Shown here in pieces: positions 1 to 9,926 of a DNA stretch of 64,000 nucleotides (position 1 is the stretch's first letter; each line of letters begins with the position of its first letter). The notes below the pieces were generated by a model. It saw only the letters and a list, made by a program, of their open reading frames with translations, searched no databases and was not told the origin of the DNA. The DNA is from Desulfovibrio sp. (GTDB taxonomy: Bacteria; Bacillota; Dethiobacteria; DTU022). A program made the translations under genes and the position numbers. Location of the stretch: positions 45,025-109,024 of the forward strand of contig JAGUZX010000134.1 in the NCBI GenBank assembly GCA_020060545.1. The letters are read 5' to 3'.

Positions 1-862
1 CCGCTACCTTGTTTACCAGCGGGATCAGGTCGATCTCACAGCGGCCGCATGTGGGACAGGAAATCAGTTCGGGGCCAAATTCGCGCAAACGCAGCACCTG
101 CAGAATCTGGCGCGCCACACGCACTTCTTCGACGGGATCGGCGCTCAAAGAAACCCGCACGGTGTCCCCGATCCCCTCCGCCAGCAAAGTGCCGATCCCC
201 ACGGCCCCTTTAATCGTCCCGCTCTCCAGAGGGCCGGCTTCGGTAACCCCGACATGCAAAGGATAAGGGATCAGGTTGGCGATCATCCGGTATGCTTCAA
301 TCGTCGTCACCACATCCGACGCCTTTAAAGAAACGACGACATCGCTGAATCCGGCCTTTTCCAGCGTCTCCAGATAGCCCATGGCCGATTCCACCAGGGC
401 CGGGGCGGTAGCCCCGCCGTACTTCTTCAGCAGGGATTTTTCCAGTGAACCGGCGTTGACTCCGATGCGGAGCGCCGCTCCCGCCCCGGCGGCCCGGCGG
501 GCCAGTTCAACCAGTTTTTCTCTCCCTCCGATATTCCCGGGGTTAATCCTGATCTTCGCCGCTCCCCGCTCCAGGGAGAGGTAGGCCAGGCGGATGTCAA
601 AATGGATATCGGCGATCAGGGGCACACCGCTTTCCGCGGCCAGAAAAGCCAGTGCCGCAGCCGATTCTTCATCCGGCACGGCCACCCTGACCAGCTCGCA
701 GCCGGCTTCCACCAGCCGCCGGATCTGGGACAATGTTCCTGCCGCATCTGCGGTTTTGGTATTGGTCATTGATTGGATCGTTACCGGCGCCTCGCCGCCG
801 ATCACCACATGCCCCACTTTAACCGCCAGGGAACGCCTCCGCTGCATAAATTCACATCCCAT
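1..862 (-). CDS. ispG: 4-hydroxy-3-methylbut-2-enyl diphosphate synthase (partial, C-terminus off the left edge)
   Basis: This is the iron-sulfur enzyme of the MEP isoprenoid pathway that reduces methylerythritol cyclodiphosphate to HMBPP. Translation of the minus strand gives about 287 residues. The N-terminal TIM-barrel signature (VKVGHVVIGGEAPVTIQSM) is near the start. Near the left edge is SCPTCGRCEIDL, which carries the first cluster cysteines, so roughly 70 C-terminal residues lie outside the window. Two in-frame ATGs are possible, at 862 and 847; neither has a clear ribosome binding site at ideal spacing. It is last in a leftward run with dxr and rseP, so the window holds two MEP-pathway genes. 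Confidence 0.95.
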   Translation of the reverse strand, partial: MGCEFMQRRRSLAVKVGHVVIGGEAPVTIQSMTNTKTADAAGTLSQIRRLVEAGCELVRVAVPDEESAAALAFLAAESGVPLIADIHFDIRLAYLSLERGAAKIRINPGNIGGREKLVELARRAAGAGAALRIGVNAGSLEKSLLKKYGGATAPALVESAMGYLETLEKAGFSDVVVSLKASDVVTTIEAYRMIANLIPYPLHVGVTEAGPLESGTIKGAVGIGTLLAEGIGDTVRVSLSADPVEEVRVARQILQVLRLREFGPELISCPTCGRCEIDLIPLVNKVA

Positions 863-988
863 CTCGATCCTGAGAATTAAATCCCTCCTGCCCCCCCCTT
901 TAAATAAGGAAGGGGGTGACTTCCCGTCACATAAGAGCTCGGGTCGCATTTAAGCATTCAATTTTTGATCAACGCCAATCGGTATGGA

Positions 989-1023
989 ATCTCACTTTCA
1001 ACATCTCACTTCTCACTTCTCAC
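989..1023. repeat. TGA-rich low-complexity tail at the rseP 3' end
   Basis: Iterations of TCTCACTT/TCTCAC on the plus strand read as GTGAGA/AGTGAG on the minus strand. The tract starts just after the rseP stop codon. The same kind of tract lies at 14064-14095 and 32976-33000, each time at the 3' end of a minus-strand gene. Confidence 0.6.
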
Positions 1024-1024
1024 A

Positions 1025-2038
1025 TTACCGGCGGAGGATATCCCAGCGAATCAGGTCGTTGTAGGTTACCAGAAGGATCAGCAGGATCAACAGAGCAAAG
1101 CCGATAAAGTGGATGAACCCTTCTTTCTCCGGATCCACCGGACGGCCCCGGAGCCCTTCGATCGCCAGAAAAAGAAGCCTCCCCCCATCCAGGGCTGGAA
1201 CCGGCAGCAGGTTGATCAAACCCAGGCTGATGCTGATCAAAGCCGTCAGCGAGAGCAGGTTTACAAATCCCGTCTGGGCCACTTCCCCCACGACAATAAT
1301 GATCCCGACGGGTCCCGCGACATCCAGGGGAGCCCGGCCGGTAACAACCTGGTAGACCGAAAAAAGCACCATCCTGAATTGCCTCATACTCGATTGCAGA
1401 GATGCCGCAAACTTGTATTTCTGGACCATGGCGGTAATCCCGATCATTCCCCGCCCGGTTTCCGGAGACCTTGCGACAACAATATTGAACTGCTTGATCT
1501 CCCCGTTTCTTTTAACGGTCAGGCTGATCTCTTCACCGGGGCGCCCGGAGATTGCGCCCACCACCTCCGTCCACCGGGTTACGCTTTCACCGTTAATCGC
1601 GGTAATCTCGTCGCCCGCCTGCAGGCCTGCCGCCTCCGCCGGCGTTCCGGAGAGCACCGACCCCAGCCGGGAATCATCCTGCACAACCCCCACCATGAAG
1701 AAGAAAATAACGAAAAACACAATCAAGGCGAGAATGAGGTTCATCCCCGCTCCCGCAGCCAACACGGCGGCTCTTTGCAAAATCGGCTTTCGGGTGAAGC
1801 TGTCAGGCTGGTCTACTTCTTCGTGGCTTTCGCCGAGCATCCGGCAGAAGCCGCCCAGTGGAAACAGGCGCAGGGAATAATTGATTTCATTTTTCCGCCA
1901 CCCGATTATTTTTGGGCCGAAGCCGATCGCCAGCTCCAGGACCTTAATCCCGCTTAAGCGCGCCGCAAGGTAATGACCTAATTCATGGGCCAGAATTAAA
2001 AAGCCGAAAACAAAAATTGAGGCGATGAACGTCTGCAT
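1025..2038 (-). CDS. rseP: RIP metalloprotease RseP (site-2 protease)
   Basis: This is a membrane-embedded zinc protease that cleaves transmembrane anti-sigma factors or signal-peptide remnants. At 337 residues it has the normal length for Gram-positive members. The first helix carries the zinc motif HELGH (His18, Glu19, His22). A central PDZ domain follows (around GTPAEAAGLQAGDEITAING). The second metal-ligand motif, LLPVPALDGGRLL, lies in the C-terminal membrane region. It sits between dxr and ispG, the usual Firmicute order, only 18 nt after dxr, so it is probably co-transcribed. Confidence 0.95.
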   Translation of the reverse strand: MQTFIASIFVFGFLILAHELGHYLAARLSGIKVLELAIGFGPKIIGWRKNEINYSLRLFPLGGFCRMLGESHEEVDQPDSFTRKPILQRAAVLAAGAGMNLILALIVFFVIFFFMVGVVQDDSRLGSVLSGTPAEAAGLQAGDEITAINGESVTRWTEVVGAISGRPGEEISLTVKRNGEIKQFNIVVARSPETGRGMIGITAMVQKYKFAASLQSSMRQFRMVLFSVYQVVTGRAPLDVAGPVGIIIVVGEVAQTGFVNLLSLTALISISLGLINLLPVPALDGGRLLFLAIEGLRGRPVDPEKEGFIHFIGFALLILLILLVTYNDLIRWDILRR

Positions 2039-2056
2039 TAGCCTGCATCTCCCGTC

Positions 2057-3211
2057 TTACTGATCATTAATCAAGCAGAACGCTTTTGCGCGGGCCCACC
2101 GGTCGGCTTCCAGTATATCCGCCAGTTCCGGCTGATTGACTGCCTTATGTTCCGCCATAACCGCGCCGACAACCCTGGGGATACCGGTAAAAGAAAGGTT
2201 GCCTTTTAAAAACTGCTCCACCGCAACCTCGTTGGCCGCATTCAAACAGGCCGGCATCGTTCCACCGATCTCCCCGGCCTGGTAGGCATAATCCAGGCAG
2301 GGAAAGCGTTCCCTGTCGGGTTCGCCGAAACTCCAGCATTGCCCGTATAAATCGAACCCTGGAAGCACGCTTTCCCGGCGCTCAGGATAAGTCAAGGCAT
2401 ATTGGATCGGCAGGCGCATATCCGGCGGGCTTATTTGCGCGATCATGGCGCCGTCAATAAATTCAACCATTGAATGAACGGCGCTCTGGGGATGCACGAC
2501 CACTCTTATTTGATCCAGGTTTAAGCCGAACAGCCATCGTGCTTCCAGCGCCTCGAACCCTTTGTTCATCATGGTTGCGGAATCAACGGTTATTTTAGCC
2601 CCCATCCGCCAGTTCGGATGGGCCAGGGCCTGTTCCGGAGTAACCCCGGGCAGCTTTGCCGCCTCCCAGTCCCTGAAGGGACCTCCCGAAGCGGTAAGCC
2701 AGATCCGGCGGACTTGGCTTACTGGCGCTGCACCAATACACTGCCAGATGGCCGAATGTTCGCTGTCTACAGGGTAGATCCGCTCACGGTCCAGCAGCCC
2801 CTGCCTTTGCAGCAGCTCACCGCCCACCACCAGCGCCTCTTTATTGGCCAGGGCGACAGTTTTGCCGCACTGAAGCGCTTTAAGGACCGGAATAAAACCG
2901 CTAAAGCCTACCAGGGCCGCCACGACGATATCAACAGCGGGGTGGCAGGCGGCTGATACCTGTCCTGGCAAGCCGGCTTCAACACGGCAGGCCACTCCTT
3001 GCAGTGAACGCGCCAGGGCGTCCGCGGCGGTTAAATCGCTTAAAACCGCCAGCTCAGGCGCGTAGCGCCGGACTTGATCAGCCAACAGGCCGGCGTTGCC
3101 GCCTGCCGTCAGGGCTACAACCCGGTAACCGGCACCGAGGTTGTCAATTACCTGCAGGGTTTGCCGCCCGATCGAACCGGTTGATCCCAGGATTGCGATC
3201 TTCTTCTCCAC
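2057..3211 (-). CDS. dxr: 1-deoxy-D-xylulose 5-phosphate reductoisomerase
   Basis: It converts DXP to MEP with NADPH, the committed step of the MEP pathway. Visible motifs are the dinucleotide loop LGSTGSIGRQTL at the N-terminus, NKEALVVGG, the metal and substrate motif PVDSEHSAIWQ, LTASGGPFRDW, and KITVDSATMMNKGFEALEA. I chose the GTG at 3211 (384 residues, family length) because the conserved Rossmann strand follows at once. Upstream in-frame sequence overlaps cdsA and resembles nothing. A run of ten G (plus-strand C, 3216-3225) stands where the ribosome binding site should be. Confidence 0.95.
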   Translation of the reverse strand: MEKKIAILGSTGSIGRQTLQVIDNLGAGYRVVALTAGGNAGLLADQVRRYAPELAVLSDLTAADALARSLQGVACRVEAGLPGQVSAACHPAVDIVVAALVGFSGFIPVLKALQCGKTVALANKEALVVGGELLQRQGLLDRERIYPVDSEHSAIWQCIGAAPVSQVRRIWLTASGGPFRDWEAAKLPGVTPEQALAHPNWRMGAKITVDSATMMNKGFEALEARWLFGLNLDQIRVVVHPQSAVHSMVEFIDGAMIAQISPPDMRLPIQYALTYPERRESVLPGFDLYGQCWSFGEPDRERFPCLDYAYQAGEIGGTMPACLNAANEVAVEQFLKGNLSFTGIPRVVGAVMAEHKAVNQPELADILEADRWARAKAFCLINDQ

Positions 3212-3269
3212 ATTTCCCCCCCCCCGGCCGTGGCAGCAGCTTGCGTCAATTACTTTTGCAGCCTTATTT

Positions 3270-4064
3270 CTAGCGGACCAGCACAAAAAAAGCATACACA
3301 AACGGGGCCGCCAGCATCAGGCTGTCAAATCGATCCATGACGCCCCCGTGTCCGGGGATTAACTGTCCCGTATCTTTAACCTGAAACTGGCGCTTTAGCG
3401 CCGATTCCATCAGATCGCCCAGCTGGGCGAATACCGCCGTTCCGAATCCAAGCAGGACGGCCTTCCATGCCGGTAAAGGGATTAACCAGGGGATGAACCA
3501 GACGGCCAGAAGCGCCGCCAAAACTGTCCCGCTGATCCCCGCCAGCGCGCCTTCCACCGACTTCTGGGGGCTGATCCGGGGAGCCAGTTTGTGCCTTCCC
3601 CATTTAATCCCGACGAAATAGGCAAAAGTATCGTTTAGCCAAACCCCGATCAGGAGCATATAGGTGTAAACAGCGCCTTGCGGGAGCATGCGCAGAAGGA
3701 GCATAAACCCCAACAGCCCGCCCAGATAGATTATACCCCAGAAAATAACCGCTGATTCCCAGAAGTTTATCTTTTCAAAATAGATCAGCACGGCCATGAA
3801 AAGGAGAACCAGGATCAGCATGATCAGGTGAAAAAGCAACGCCGGTTGCTGCCAGAATAATAAAACGATGATGGCGCTGGCTCCAAAATAACCCGGCCAG
3901 GCCGGCAAACCGAAGCCGCGCGCCCTGAGCATGCGGGTATACTCGTAAATGCCGAGGTTTGCTACCAGCAGTAAAAACAGGCAGTACCAGGCCTCTCCCA
4001 GGTAGACTGCGCCCAGGATGAGCGGAATTCCGACCATGGCCGATAAAATGCGGAGATGCAGCAT
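3270..4064 (-). CDS. cdsA: Phosphatidate cytidylyltransferase (CDP-diacylglycerol synthase)
   Basis: It makes CDP-diacylglycerol from phosphatidate and CTP in the cytoplasmic membrane, for phospholipid synthesis. The 264 residues are almost wholly hydrophobic helices. The C-terminus has the family signature: QLGDLMESALKRQFQVKDTG, then IPGHGGVMDRFDS, containing the conserved Asp residues. It lies between uppS and dxr, the standard uppS-cdsA-dxr order. The short spacing to both implies one transcript. Confidence 0.95.
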   Translation of the reverse strand: MLHLRILSAMVGIPLILGAVYLGEAWYCLFLLLVANLGIYEYTRMLRARGFGLPAWPGYFGASAIIVLLFWQQPALLFHLIMLILVLLFMAVLIYFEKINFWESAVIFWGIIYLGGLLGFMLLLRMLPQGAVYTYMLLIGVWLNDTFAYFVGIKWGRHKLAPRISPQKSVEGALAGISGTVLAALLAVWFIPWLIPLPAWKAVLLGFGTAVFAQLGDLMESALKRQFQVKDTGQLIPGHGGVMDRFDSLMLAAPFVYAFFVLVR

Positions 4065-4088
4065 AGGCCACCACCTTCACAAACTTTT

Positions 4089-4826
4089 TTACACCTTGCC
4101 GAAACGGCGCTCCCTTTGCTGGAAGTCATAGACAGCCTGGAGCAGGTGGACAGGGTTAAAATCAGGCCAGTAAACATCCGTAAACCACAGTTCAGTATAA
4201 GCCAGCTGCCAGAGCAGGAAATTGCTGAGGCGGTATTCACCGCTGGTGCGAATGAGCAGGTCCGGGTCAGGCAGGCCGGCGGTGTAGAGATACGAAGTAA
4301 AAAGCGCCTCGTTGACGGGCCCTCTCAACTTTCCCTGCCGGTCCGCTTCCACCATGGCCTGGGCCGCCTGGACTATTTCCATCCGCGAGCCGTAATTAAG
4401 GGCAAAATTGAGAGTCATCCCTGTGTTTCCCCCGGTATCGCGCAAGCCCTTGTCGATCGCTCTTCGCACCGGCTCGGGCAGTCTGGCCGGATCGCCGATC
4501 AATTTAACCCGCACATTTTTCTTTACCAGCTCAGGCAGCTCCGAGTGCAGGTACTGTTCGGGAAGGCTCATCAAAAAATTAATCTCCCAGGCCGGACGGC
4601 GCCAGTTTTCCGTCGAAAAGGCGAACAGTGTCAACACCTTGATCCCCAGTTCACTGCTGAAGCGCACTATTTGCCTGACCGTCTCCACTCCCTGCCGGTG
4701 CCCGGCGGAGCGGGGCAGGCCTCTTTCCTTGGCCCAACGTCCGTTACCGTCCATGATCATCGCCACATGGCCGGGGATCCGGTCCGGGTCAATTTTTTGA
4801 CGCCATTCACTTTCGCTGGTACTCAC
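4089..4826 (-). CDS. uppS: Isoprenyl transferase / undecaprenyl diphosphate synthase
   Basis: It condenses isopentenyl diphosphate units in cis onto farnesyl diphosphate to give the C55 carrier lipid for cell-wall synthesis. It has 245 residues. The catalytic P-loop HVAMIMDGNGRWAKERG carries the essential Asp. The C-terminal signature is LIRTSGEYRLSNFLLWQLAY, followed by ELWFTDVYWPDF. It sits 24 nt before cdsA and downstream of frr. Pairing with ispG and dxr places precursor supply and its main consumer in one cluster. Confidence 0.95.
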   Translation of the reverse strand: MSTSESEWRQKIDPDRIPGHVAMIMDGNGRWAKERGLPRSAGHRQGVETVRQIVRFSSELGIKVLTLFAFSTENWRRPAWEINFLMSLPEQYLHSELPELVKKNVRVKLIGDPARLPEPVRRAIDKGLRDTGGNTGMTLNFALNYGSRMEIVQAAQAMVEADRQGKLRGPVNEALFTSYLYTAGLPDPDLLIRTSGEYRLSNFLLWQLAYTELWFTDVYWPDFNPVHLLQAVYDFQQRERRFGKV

Positions 4827-4937
4827 CGGCTACCCCACCGTTCAATAGTAGCGGCTCCCTCATTCATCTAAGAGAGCCGCTTCTGTATTCATCCAGCTGC
4901 CACCGGTCTCTCCCTCCGTCCCCGGAGCATCGGTGTG

Positions 4938-5495
4938 TCAAACTTCCATGATCTCTTTCTCTTTAGCCTGCAGGATACCGTCGATTTCCTTGATCTTCTC
5001 ATCGGTCAGTTCCTGGATCTCATCCTGGGCGCGCCTGCGCTCGTCCTCGGTGAGATCACCGTCTTTTTCCAGCAGCCTGATCGACTCATTGGCGTCACGG
5101 CGCACATTCCGGACCCCGACCTTGCATTCTTCCGCTTTCTTTTTTACATATTTAACCAGTTCCCGCCGGCGTTCTTCGGTCAGCTGGGGGATGGACAGCC
5201 TGATTACCGATCCGTCGTTGACCGGATTAAGGCCGAGGTCTGATTTGAGGATGGCTTTTTCAATGTCCTGAATTGACTTCTTGTCCCACGGCTGGATTAC
5301 CAAAAGCCGCGGCTCAGGCGCGGTTATTCCGGCCAACTGCTTTAACGGAGTCATCGTATCGTAGTAGTTTACCTCGATCCGGTCCAGAAGCGCCGGTGTC
5401 GCCCTGCCCGCCCGCAAAACGGCCAGCTCTTTCTGGAAAGCGGCAATCACTTTGTCCATCCGTTCTTCGGCCTCAAGATAAGTTTCCTCGAACAT
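4938..5495 (-). CDS. frr: Ribosome recycling factor
   Basis: With EF-G it splits post-termination ribosomes. It has 185 residues, exactly family length, with the typical three-helix-bundle sequence: the N-terminal helix with [16 protein letters not shown], the middle beta domain ([16 protein letters not shown]), and the C-terminal helices ([37 protein letters not shown]). It follows pyrH by 3 nt, the conserved tsf-pyrH-frr-uppS order. Confidence 0.97.
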   Translation of the reverse strand: MFEETYLEAEERMDKVIAAFQKELAVLRAGRATPALLDRIEVNYYDTMTPLKQLAGITAPEPRLLVIQPWDKKSIQDIEKAILKSDLGLNPVNDGSVIRLSIPQLTEERRRELVKYVKKKAEECKVGVRNVRRDANESIRLLEKDGDLTEDERRRAQDEIQELTDEKIKEIDGILQAKEKEIMEV

Positions 5496-5498
5496 AAA

Positions 5499-6221
<723 letters not shown>

Positions 6222-6272
6222 TCAAGACCTCCATCGTCTTATTCGACAATTTGCCGTAATTATCCTTTAGCG

Positions 6273-6305
6273 CAAAAAAAGAACACCTTTTCGAGTGTTC
6301 TTTTT
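6273..6305 (-). terminator. Intrinsic terminator or attenuator between tsf and pyrH
   Basis: Read on the minus strand, AAAAAGAACAC, a short loop and GTGTTCTTTTTTT form an 11-bp stem followed by a run of T. It starts 8 nt after the tsf stop. It would end rpsB-tsf transcripts, or partly attenuate readthrough into pyrH. The A-run on the other side makes it formally bidirectional. Confidence 0.8.
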
Positions 6306-6312
6306 GCAGTGC

Positions 6313-6939
6313 TCACGCTTCTTTTCCGGCTTGTTCGCCAGTAGCGACTTCGCCGACGGCAAAACGGCTGAACCTCCGGACCACGATATTTTCGCCGATC
6401 CTGGCAATCAGGTCCGCCAGGAGTGCATTAATCGTGATCTCTGGATCTCTGATAAAAGGCTGCTCCAGCAGGCAGTTTTCCCGGTAGAACTTCTCAATTT
6501 TGCCTTCGACAATTTGATCGACCACTTTTTCCGGTTTTTTTTCATTAAGCGCCTGGGCCCGCAGGATTTGTTTTTCTTTTTCCACTACCTCCGCCGGAAC
6601 GTCCGCCCTGGCGAGGTACTGCGGGTTCGCCGCGGCGACCTGTAGGCAGATATCACGGACAAAGGACCGGAATTGGTCGTTGCGGGCGACAAAATCAGTT
6701 TCGCAGTTCACCTCTACCAGAACACCGACCTTGCCCCCCAGATGGATATAGGAATCAACAATCCCCTGAGCGGCGACCCTCCCCGCGCGCCGCGCGGCCG
6801 CCGCGAGCCCCTTCTCCCGGAGAATGGTTACCGCTTTTGCTTCGTCGCCGCCAGCTTTCTGCAGCGCTTTTTTACAATCCATCATCCCCGCTCCGGTTTT
6901 CTCCCGCAGCGCCTTTACTAATTTCGCATCAATATCCAC
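6313..6939 (-). CDS. tsf: Elongation factor Ts
   Basis: It is the guanine nucleotide exchange factor for EF-Tu. The N-terminal UBA-like domain ([19 protein letters not shown]) and the core exchange motif [15 protein letters not shown] are clear. The GTG at 6939 is chosen because AGGAGGG lies 7 nt before it and the conserved domain begins at once. This gives 208 residues, the short form with one core subdomain trimmed, as in many Firmicutes. It follows rpsB by about 110 nt. Confidence 0.95.
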   Translation of the reverse strand: MDIDAKLVKALREKTGAGMMDCKKALQKAGGDEAKAVTILREKGLAAAARRAGRVAAQGIVDSYIHLGGKVGVLVEVNCETDFVARNDQFRSFVRDICLQVAAANPQYLARADVPAEVVEKEKQILRAQALNEKKPEKVVDQIVEGKIEKFYRENCLLEQPFIRDPEITINALLADLIARIGENIVVRRFSRFAVGEVATGEQAGKEA

Positions 6940-7050
6940 TTTGTTCCCTCCTGTATTCGTTACCACAGCCCTCACGGGGTTGGAGCTACGGCGCAAGTGC
7001 TTTTTTGCGGCGCGCCTTTCGAGCGGTAAGCAAAACTGCGGCTCCGCTTA

Positions 7051-7896
7051 TTATTCTGCTTCGTCTGTTTCTGACCGGACTTCCGTCGCCGGGACCGGGA
7101 ATTCAAAAAGCGATTCCTCTTCCGCCTCCGGTTTCAGTTCTGCGCTGTCTTCTTCAACTGCATGCCGGCGTCCGGATCCGCGGCTCTGATCTTGCTCGTC
7201 CCTTTCATCCGTCAGGCTTTGCTTCCCTTCGATCACGGCATCGGCTAGACAGGCGGTAATCAGCTTGACCGCCCTGATCGCATCATCGTTGCCCGGGATG
7301 ATGTAATCGACCTCGTCGGGGTCGCAGTTAGTGTCCACGATGGCAATGATTGGTATACCCAGTTTGCGCGCTTCGGCGATGGCGATCTTCTCTTTGCGCG
7401 GATCGACCACGTAAATGGCATCCGGGAGCATTTTCATGTAGCGGATTCCACCCAGGAATTTGAGTAGCTTCTCCTGTTCGTGCTTCAAGGTGAGAACTTC
7501 TTTTTTCGGCAGGCGATCAAAAGTACCGTCAGCTTCCATTTTCTCCAACTGATTTAAGCGGTCGATCCGCTGGCGGATGGTCTTGAAATTGGTAAGCATC
7601 CCCCCCAGCCAGCGCTGGTTAACGTAATGCATACCGCATCTTTCAGATTCGGCTTTAATCGATTCCTGCGCCTGCTTTTTCGTTCCTACAAAAATAACGC
7701 TGCCGCCTTGCGCAACGAGATCGCGCAGGTAATTGAAAGCAACCTCCATCAACCGGACCGTCTTTTGCAGGTCGATAATGTAAATCCCGTTCCGTTCGGT
7801 AAAGATATAGCTTTTCATTTTGGGGTTCCAGCGGCGGGTTTGGTGCCCGAAATGAACCCCCGCTTCCAGCAACTGCTTCATACTTACTACGGCCAC
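7051..7896 (-). CDS. rpsB: 30S ribosomal protein S2
   Basis: A structural protein of the small subunit. The N-terminus ([24 protein letters not shown]), the motif [16 protein letters not shown] and [20 protein letters not shown] are diagnostic. It has 281 residues, longer than the roughly 230-250 typical. The excess is an acidic, probably disordered tail after about residue 225 ([16 protein letters not shown] and a Glu-rich stretch). It is first in the leftward rpsB-tsf unit, with a promoter about 110 nt upstream. Confidence 0.96.
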   Translation of the reverse strand: MAVVSMKQLLEAGVHFGHQTRRWNPKMKSYIFTERNGIYIIDLQKTVRLMEVAFNYLRDLVAQGGSVIFVGTKKQAQESIKAESERCGMHYVNQRWLGGMLTNFKTIRQRIDRLNQLEKMEADGTFDRLPKKEVLTLKHEQEKLLKFLGGIRYMKMLPDAIYVVDPRKEKIAIAEARKLGIPIIAIVDTNCDPDEVDYIIPGNDDAIRAVKLITACLADAVIEGKQSLTDERDEQDQSRGSGRRHAVEEDSAELKPEAEEESLFEFPVPATEVRSETDEAE

Positions 7897-8008
7897 ATTA
7901 ATTCCTCCTTAGCGGTTTTTGCCACCGCCCGTTTCTTTACCGCCCCCAAGCCTCGGCCAACCCGGGACAGGTTCCACGGACGTGTGTATTTGTAAATTAC
8001 CATGAGGT

Positions 8009-8037
8009 AGTATAGCACAGTTCCTTACAAATGGCAA
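8009..8037 (-). promoter_or_regulatory. Housekeeping sigma-70/sigma-A promoter for rpsB-tsf
   Basis: On the minus strand TTGCCA, a 17-nt spacer and TATACT give a near-consensus promoter. The -10 box (plus 8009-8014) is about 113 nt before the rpsB start. That leaves a leader long enough for S2 autoregulation, but I could not identify a defined S2-binding structure. Confidence 0.8.
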
Positions 8038-8040
8038 TTA

Positions 8041-8967
8041 GTTGACGGAGGGACGGGGTTGTTGTCAACTTTTCTAATCAGTGACAGGGGACAGTTGTTG
8101 ACGCCTTTACCGCTAATGAGAAACGGGGATATTGACAATGATTTTTATCTTACATAAAATGGTTTCGGGGTGTTATCATGCCCAGAACGGCCAGAAAAAA
8201 AAGTTCAAGCGGGATTTACCACATAATCATGCGAGGAATCAATCGGCAAAGTATCTTTGAAGACGAAGAAGATAATTGGAAATTTCTTCAAACCCTGAGG
8301 CGCTATAAAAAAATAAGCGGCTTTTGGATTTTTGCTTATTGTTTAATGGGTAATCATGTTCACTTGTTGTTGAAAGAAGGTCTGGAACCCTTAGAGCAAG
8401 TAATGCGCAGGTTATGTGGAAGCTACGTTTATTGGTATAACCGGAAATATGAAAGGATCGGAAATCTCTTTCAAGACCGTTTTAAAAGCGAGCCGGTAGA
8501 AGATGATCCCTTTTTTATAACAGTATTGAGGTATATTCACCAGAATCCGTGTCAAGCCGGCCTAGTCAAAGAGATCGGCCACTACCGCTGGAGCAGCTAT
8601 CATGAATATCTCCAGCCAACGTCGTTTGTCGATATAGATTTTGCGCTCAACCGATTTCATACTGACCGGGAAAAAGCGGTGGAAATCTATATTGCTCACC
8701 AGAGTGCGCCAAAAAATGATCGCTGTCTTGAACTGGAAGAAAAACATCATTTTTCGGACCAAGAAGCCAGAGCTATTATTAAGAAAGTATGTAACATCAT
8801 GAACGCACCTGATTTGCAAAGGCTGGAAAGACAAAGCAGAAACGACTGCTTGAAAAAGCTAAAAGAAGAATATAACCTTTCCGTCAGGCAAATCTCAAGA
8901 CTGACCGGAATCGGAAGAGGGGTTGTCTTTAAAGCATAAAGTTGACAACAACCCCGTCCCTCCGTCA
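8041..8967 (+). mobile_element. RAYT1 unit: REP-associated transposase gene between inverted repeats
   Basis: A 29-nt sequence at 8041-8069 (GTTGACGGAGGGACGGGG then TTGTTGTCAAC) returns inverted at 8941-8967 with 27 nt identical. Together they bracket one RAYT gene. A degenerate copy (GTGACAGGGGACAGTTGTTG) follows the left repeat at about 8082-8103. Related sequences lie at 34579-34607 and 52072-52104. The right end overlaps the 3' end of the activase gene on the other strand. Confidence 0.75.
8178..8939 (+). CDS. REP-associated tyrosine transposase (Y1/HUH family), RAYT1
   Basis: This is a single-strand DNA transposase of the IS200/IS605-related RAYT group, thought to move or maintain REP palindromes. 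It has 253 residues. The N-terminal fold is intact: SSSGIYHIIMRGINRQ, the HUH motif in YCLMGNHVHLLLKEG, and RYIHQNPCQAGLV in the catalytic-Tyr region. The C-terminus adds a helix-turn-helix-like part (LSVRQISRLTGIGRG). It reads against its neighbours, has lower GC than the flanking genes, and looks intact. The stop codon abuts the right inverted repeat. Confidence 0.9.
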   Translation: MPRTARKKSSSGIYHIIMRGINRQSIFEDEEDNWKFLQTLRRYKKISGFWIFAYCLMGNHVHLLLKEGLEPLEQVMRRLCGSYVYWYNRKYERIGNLFQDRFKSEPVEDDPFFITVLRYIHQNPCQAGLVKEIGHYRWSSYHEYLQPTSFVDIDFALNRFHTDREKAVEIYIAHQSAPKNDRCLELEEKHHFSDQEARAIIKKVCNIMNAPDLQRLERQSRNDCLKKLKEEYNLSVRQISRLTGIGRGVVFKA

Positions 8968-9926
8968 CCTACGTCACCCTCCGCATCCCATTTACCGCAG
9001 CGGCTGCCCCAACGGGAGGCCAGTTCTCCCTGGATATAGATTTCGCTTAACTCGCAGCTGTTGGCGCAGCCGGTACAGACAAAACCTCGCGGCCGGCAAT
9101 CCCCCGCGGCCACATTGGCCACGCCGCGGAAGGCGCTCCGCCCGATCTCGCCGCCCAAAAAATTTTGCCGCGCCAGCAGCGCCGCCCCCAGGGCGCCCAT
9201 CACTTTGAAATGCTCCGGGATCCGGAGTTCTACTTTCAGCAAACTTTCCAGAGCCCAGCGGATGCCGGCATTGGCCGCAACCCCTCCCTGGAACAGCACC
9301 ACCGGCTCGACTTTACGGTTTCGGGCCACATTGGTCAGGTAATTTTTGGCCAGGGCCATGCACAATCCGGCAATCAGGTCCTCTTTGCGATAGCCCATCT
9401 GCTGCTTGTGAATAAGATCCGACTCGGCAAAGACGCCGCACCGCCCGGCGATCGCCACCGGGTTCCTGGAGCGCAAGGCATAGTCGCCGAACTCTTCGAT
9501 CGGGATATTGAGGCGTCCGGCCTGGTGGTCCAGAAATGAGCCGGTCCCGGCCGCGCAAACGGTATTCATGTTGAAACCCACCGAAACGCCGTTTTGCAAG
9601 TAGATTATTTTTGAATCCTGGCCGCCGATATCGATTACCGTTTGGACCCGTGGTTCCACTGCCCTGGCGGCCAGGGCATGCGCGGTTATTTCATTGACTA
9701 CCACGTCGGCTCCGATAATCACCGCCGCCAGCCGCCTTCCCGAGCCGGTAGCCCCCGCCGCCGCGATCGGGTAGCGTTTGGCGCCGAGAGCCGCAAAGCT
9801 TTTTTGGATCGCCTCGATCGGCCCCCCGTCATTCCGGCGGTAGGCGGTAAAAACGATCTCCCGGTTTTGCTTGAGCAGTGCGATCTTGGTGGTCAGGCTT
9901 CCGACATCGACACCCAGGAAAAACAT
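8895..9926 (-). CDS. Acyl-CoA dehydratase activase (BadF/BcrA/HgdC family ATPase) with a repeat-encoded tail
   Basis: It belongs to the ASKHA-fold, [4Fe-4S] ATPases that transfer electrons to 2-hydroxyacyl-CoA dehydratases or benzoyl-CoA-type reductases. The N-terminus FLGVDVGSLTTKIALL is the phosphate-1 motif. Also visible are VIDIGGQDSKII, the cluster region VCAAGTGSFLDHQAGRL with GRCGVFAESDLIHKQQ, and a C-terminal cysteine pair (FVCTGCANSCELS). The family normally ends near RCGKWD. Here about 28 further residues are read through the RAYT1 right repeat and into RAYT1 antisense sequence. The start overlaps the next gene upstream, so the two are coupled. No dehydratase subunit is nearby. Confidence 0.85.
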   Translation of the reverse strand: MFFLGVDVGSLTTKIALLKQNREIVFTAYRRNDGGPIEAIQKSFAALGAKRYPIAAAGATGSGRRLAAVIIGADVVVNEITAHALAARAVEPRVQTVIDIGGQDSKIIYLQNGVSVGFNMNTVCAAGTGSFLDHQAGRLNIPIEEFGDYALRSRNPVAIAGRCGVFAESDLIHKQQMGYRKEDLIAGLCMALAKNYLTNVARNRKVEPVVLFQGGVAANAGIRWALESLLKVELRIPEHFKVMGALGAALLARQNFLGGEIGRSAFRGVANVAAGDCRPRGFVCTGCANSCELSEIYIQGELASRWGSRCGKWDAEGDVGDGGTGLLSTLCFKDNPSSDSGQS

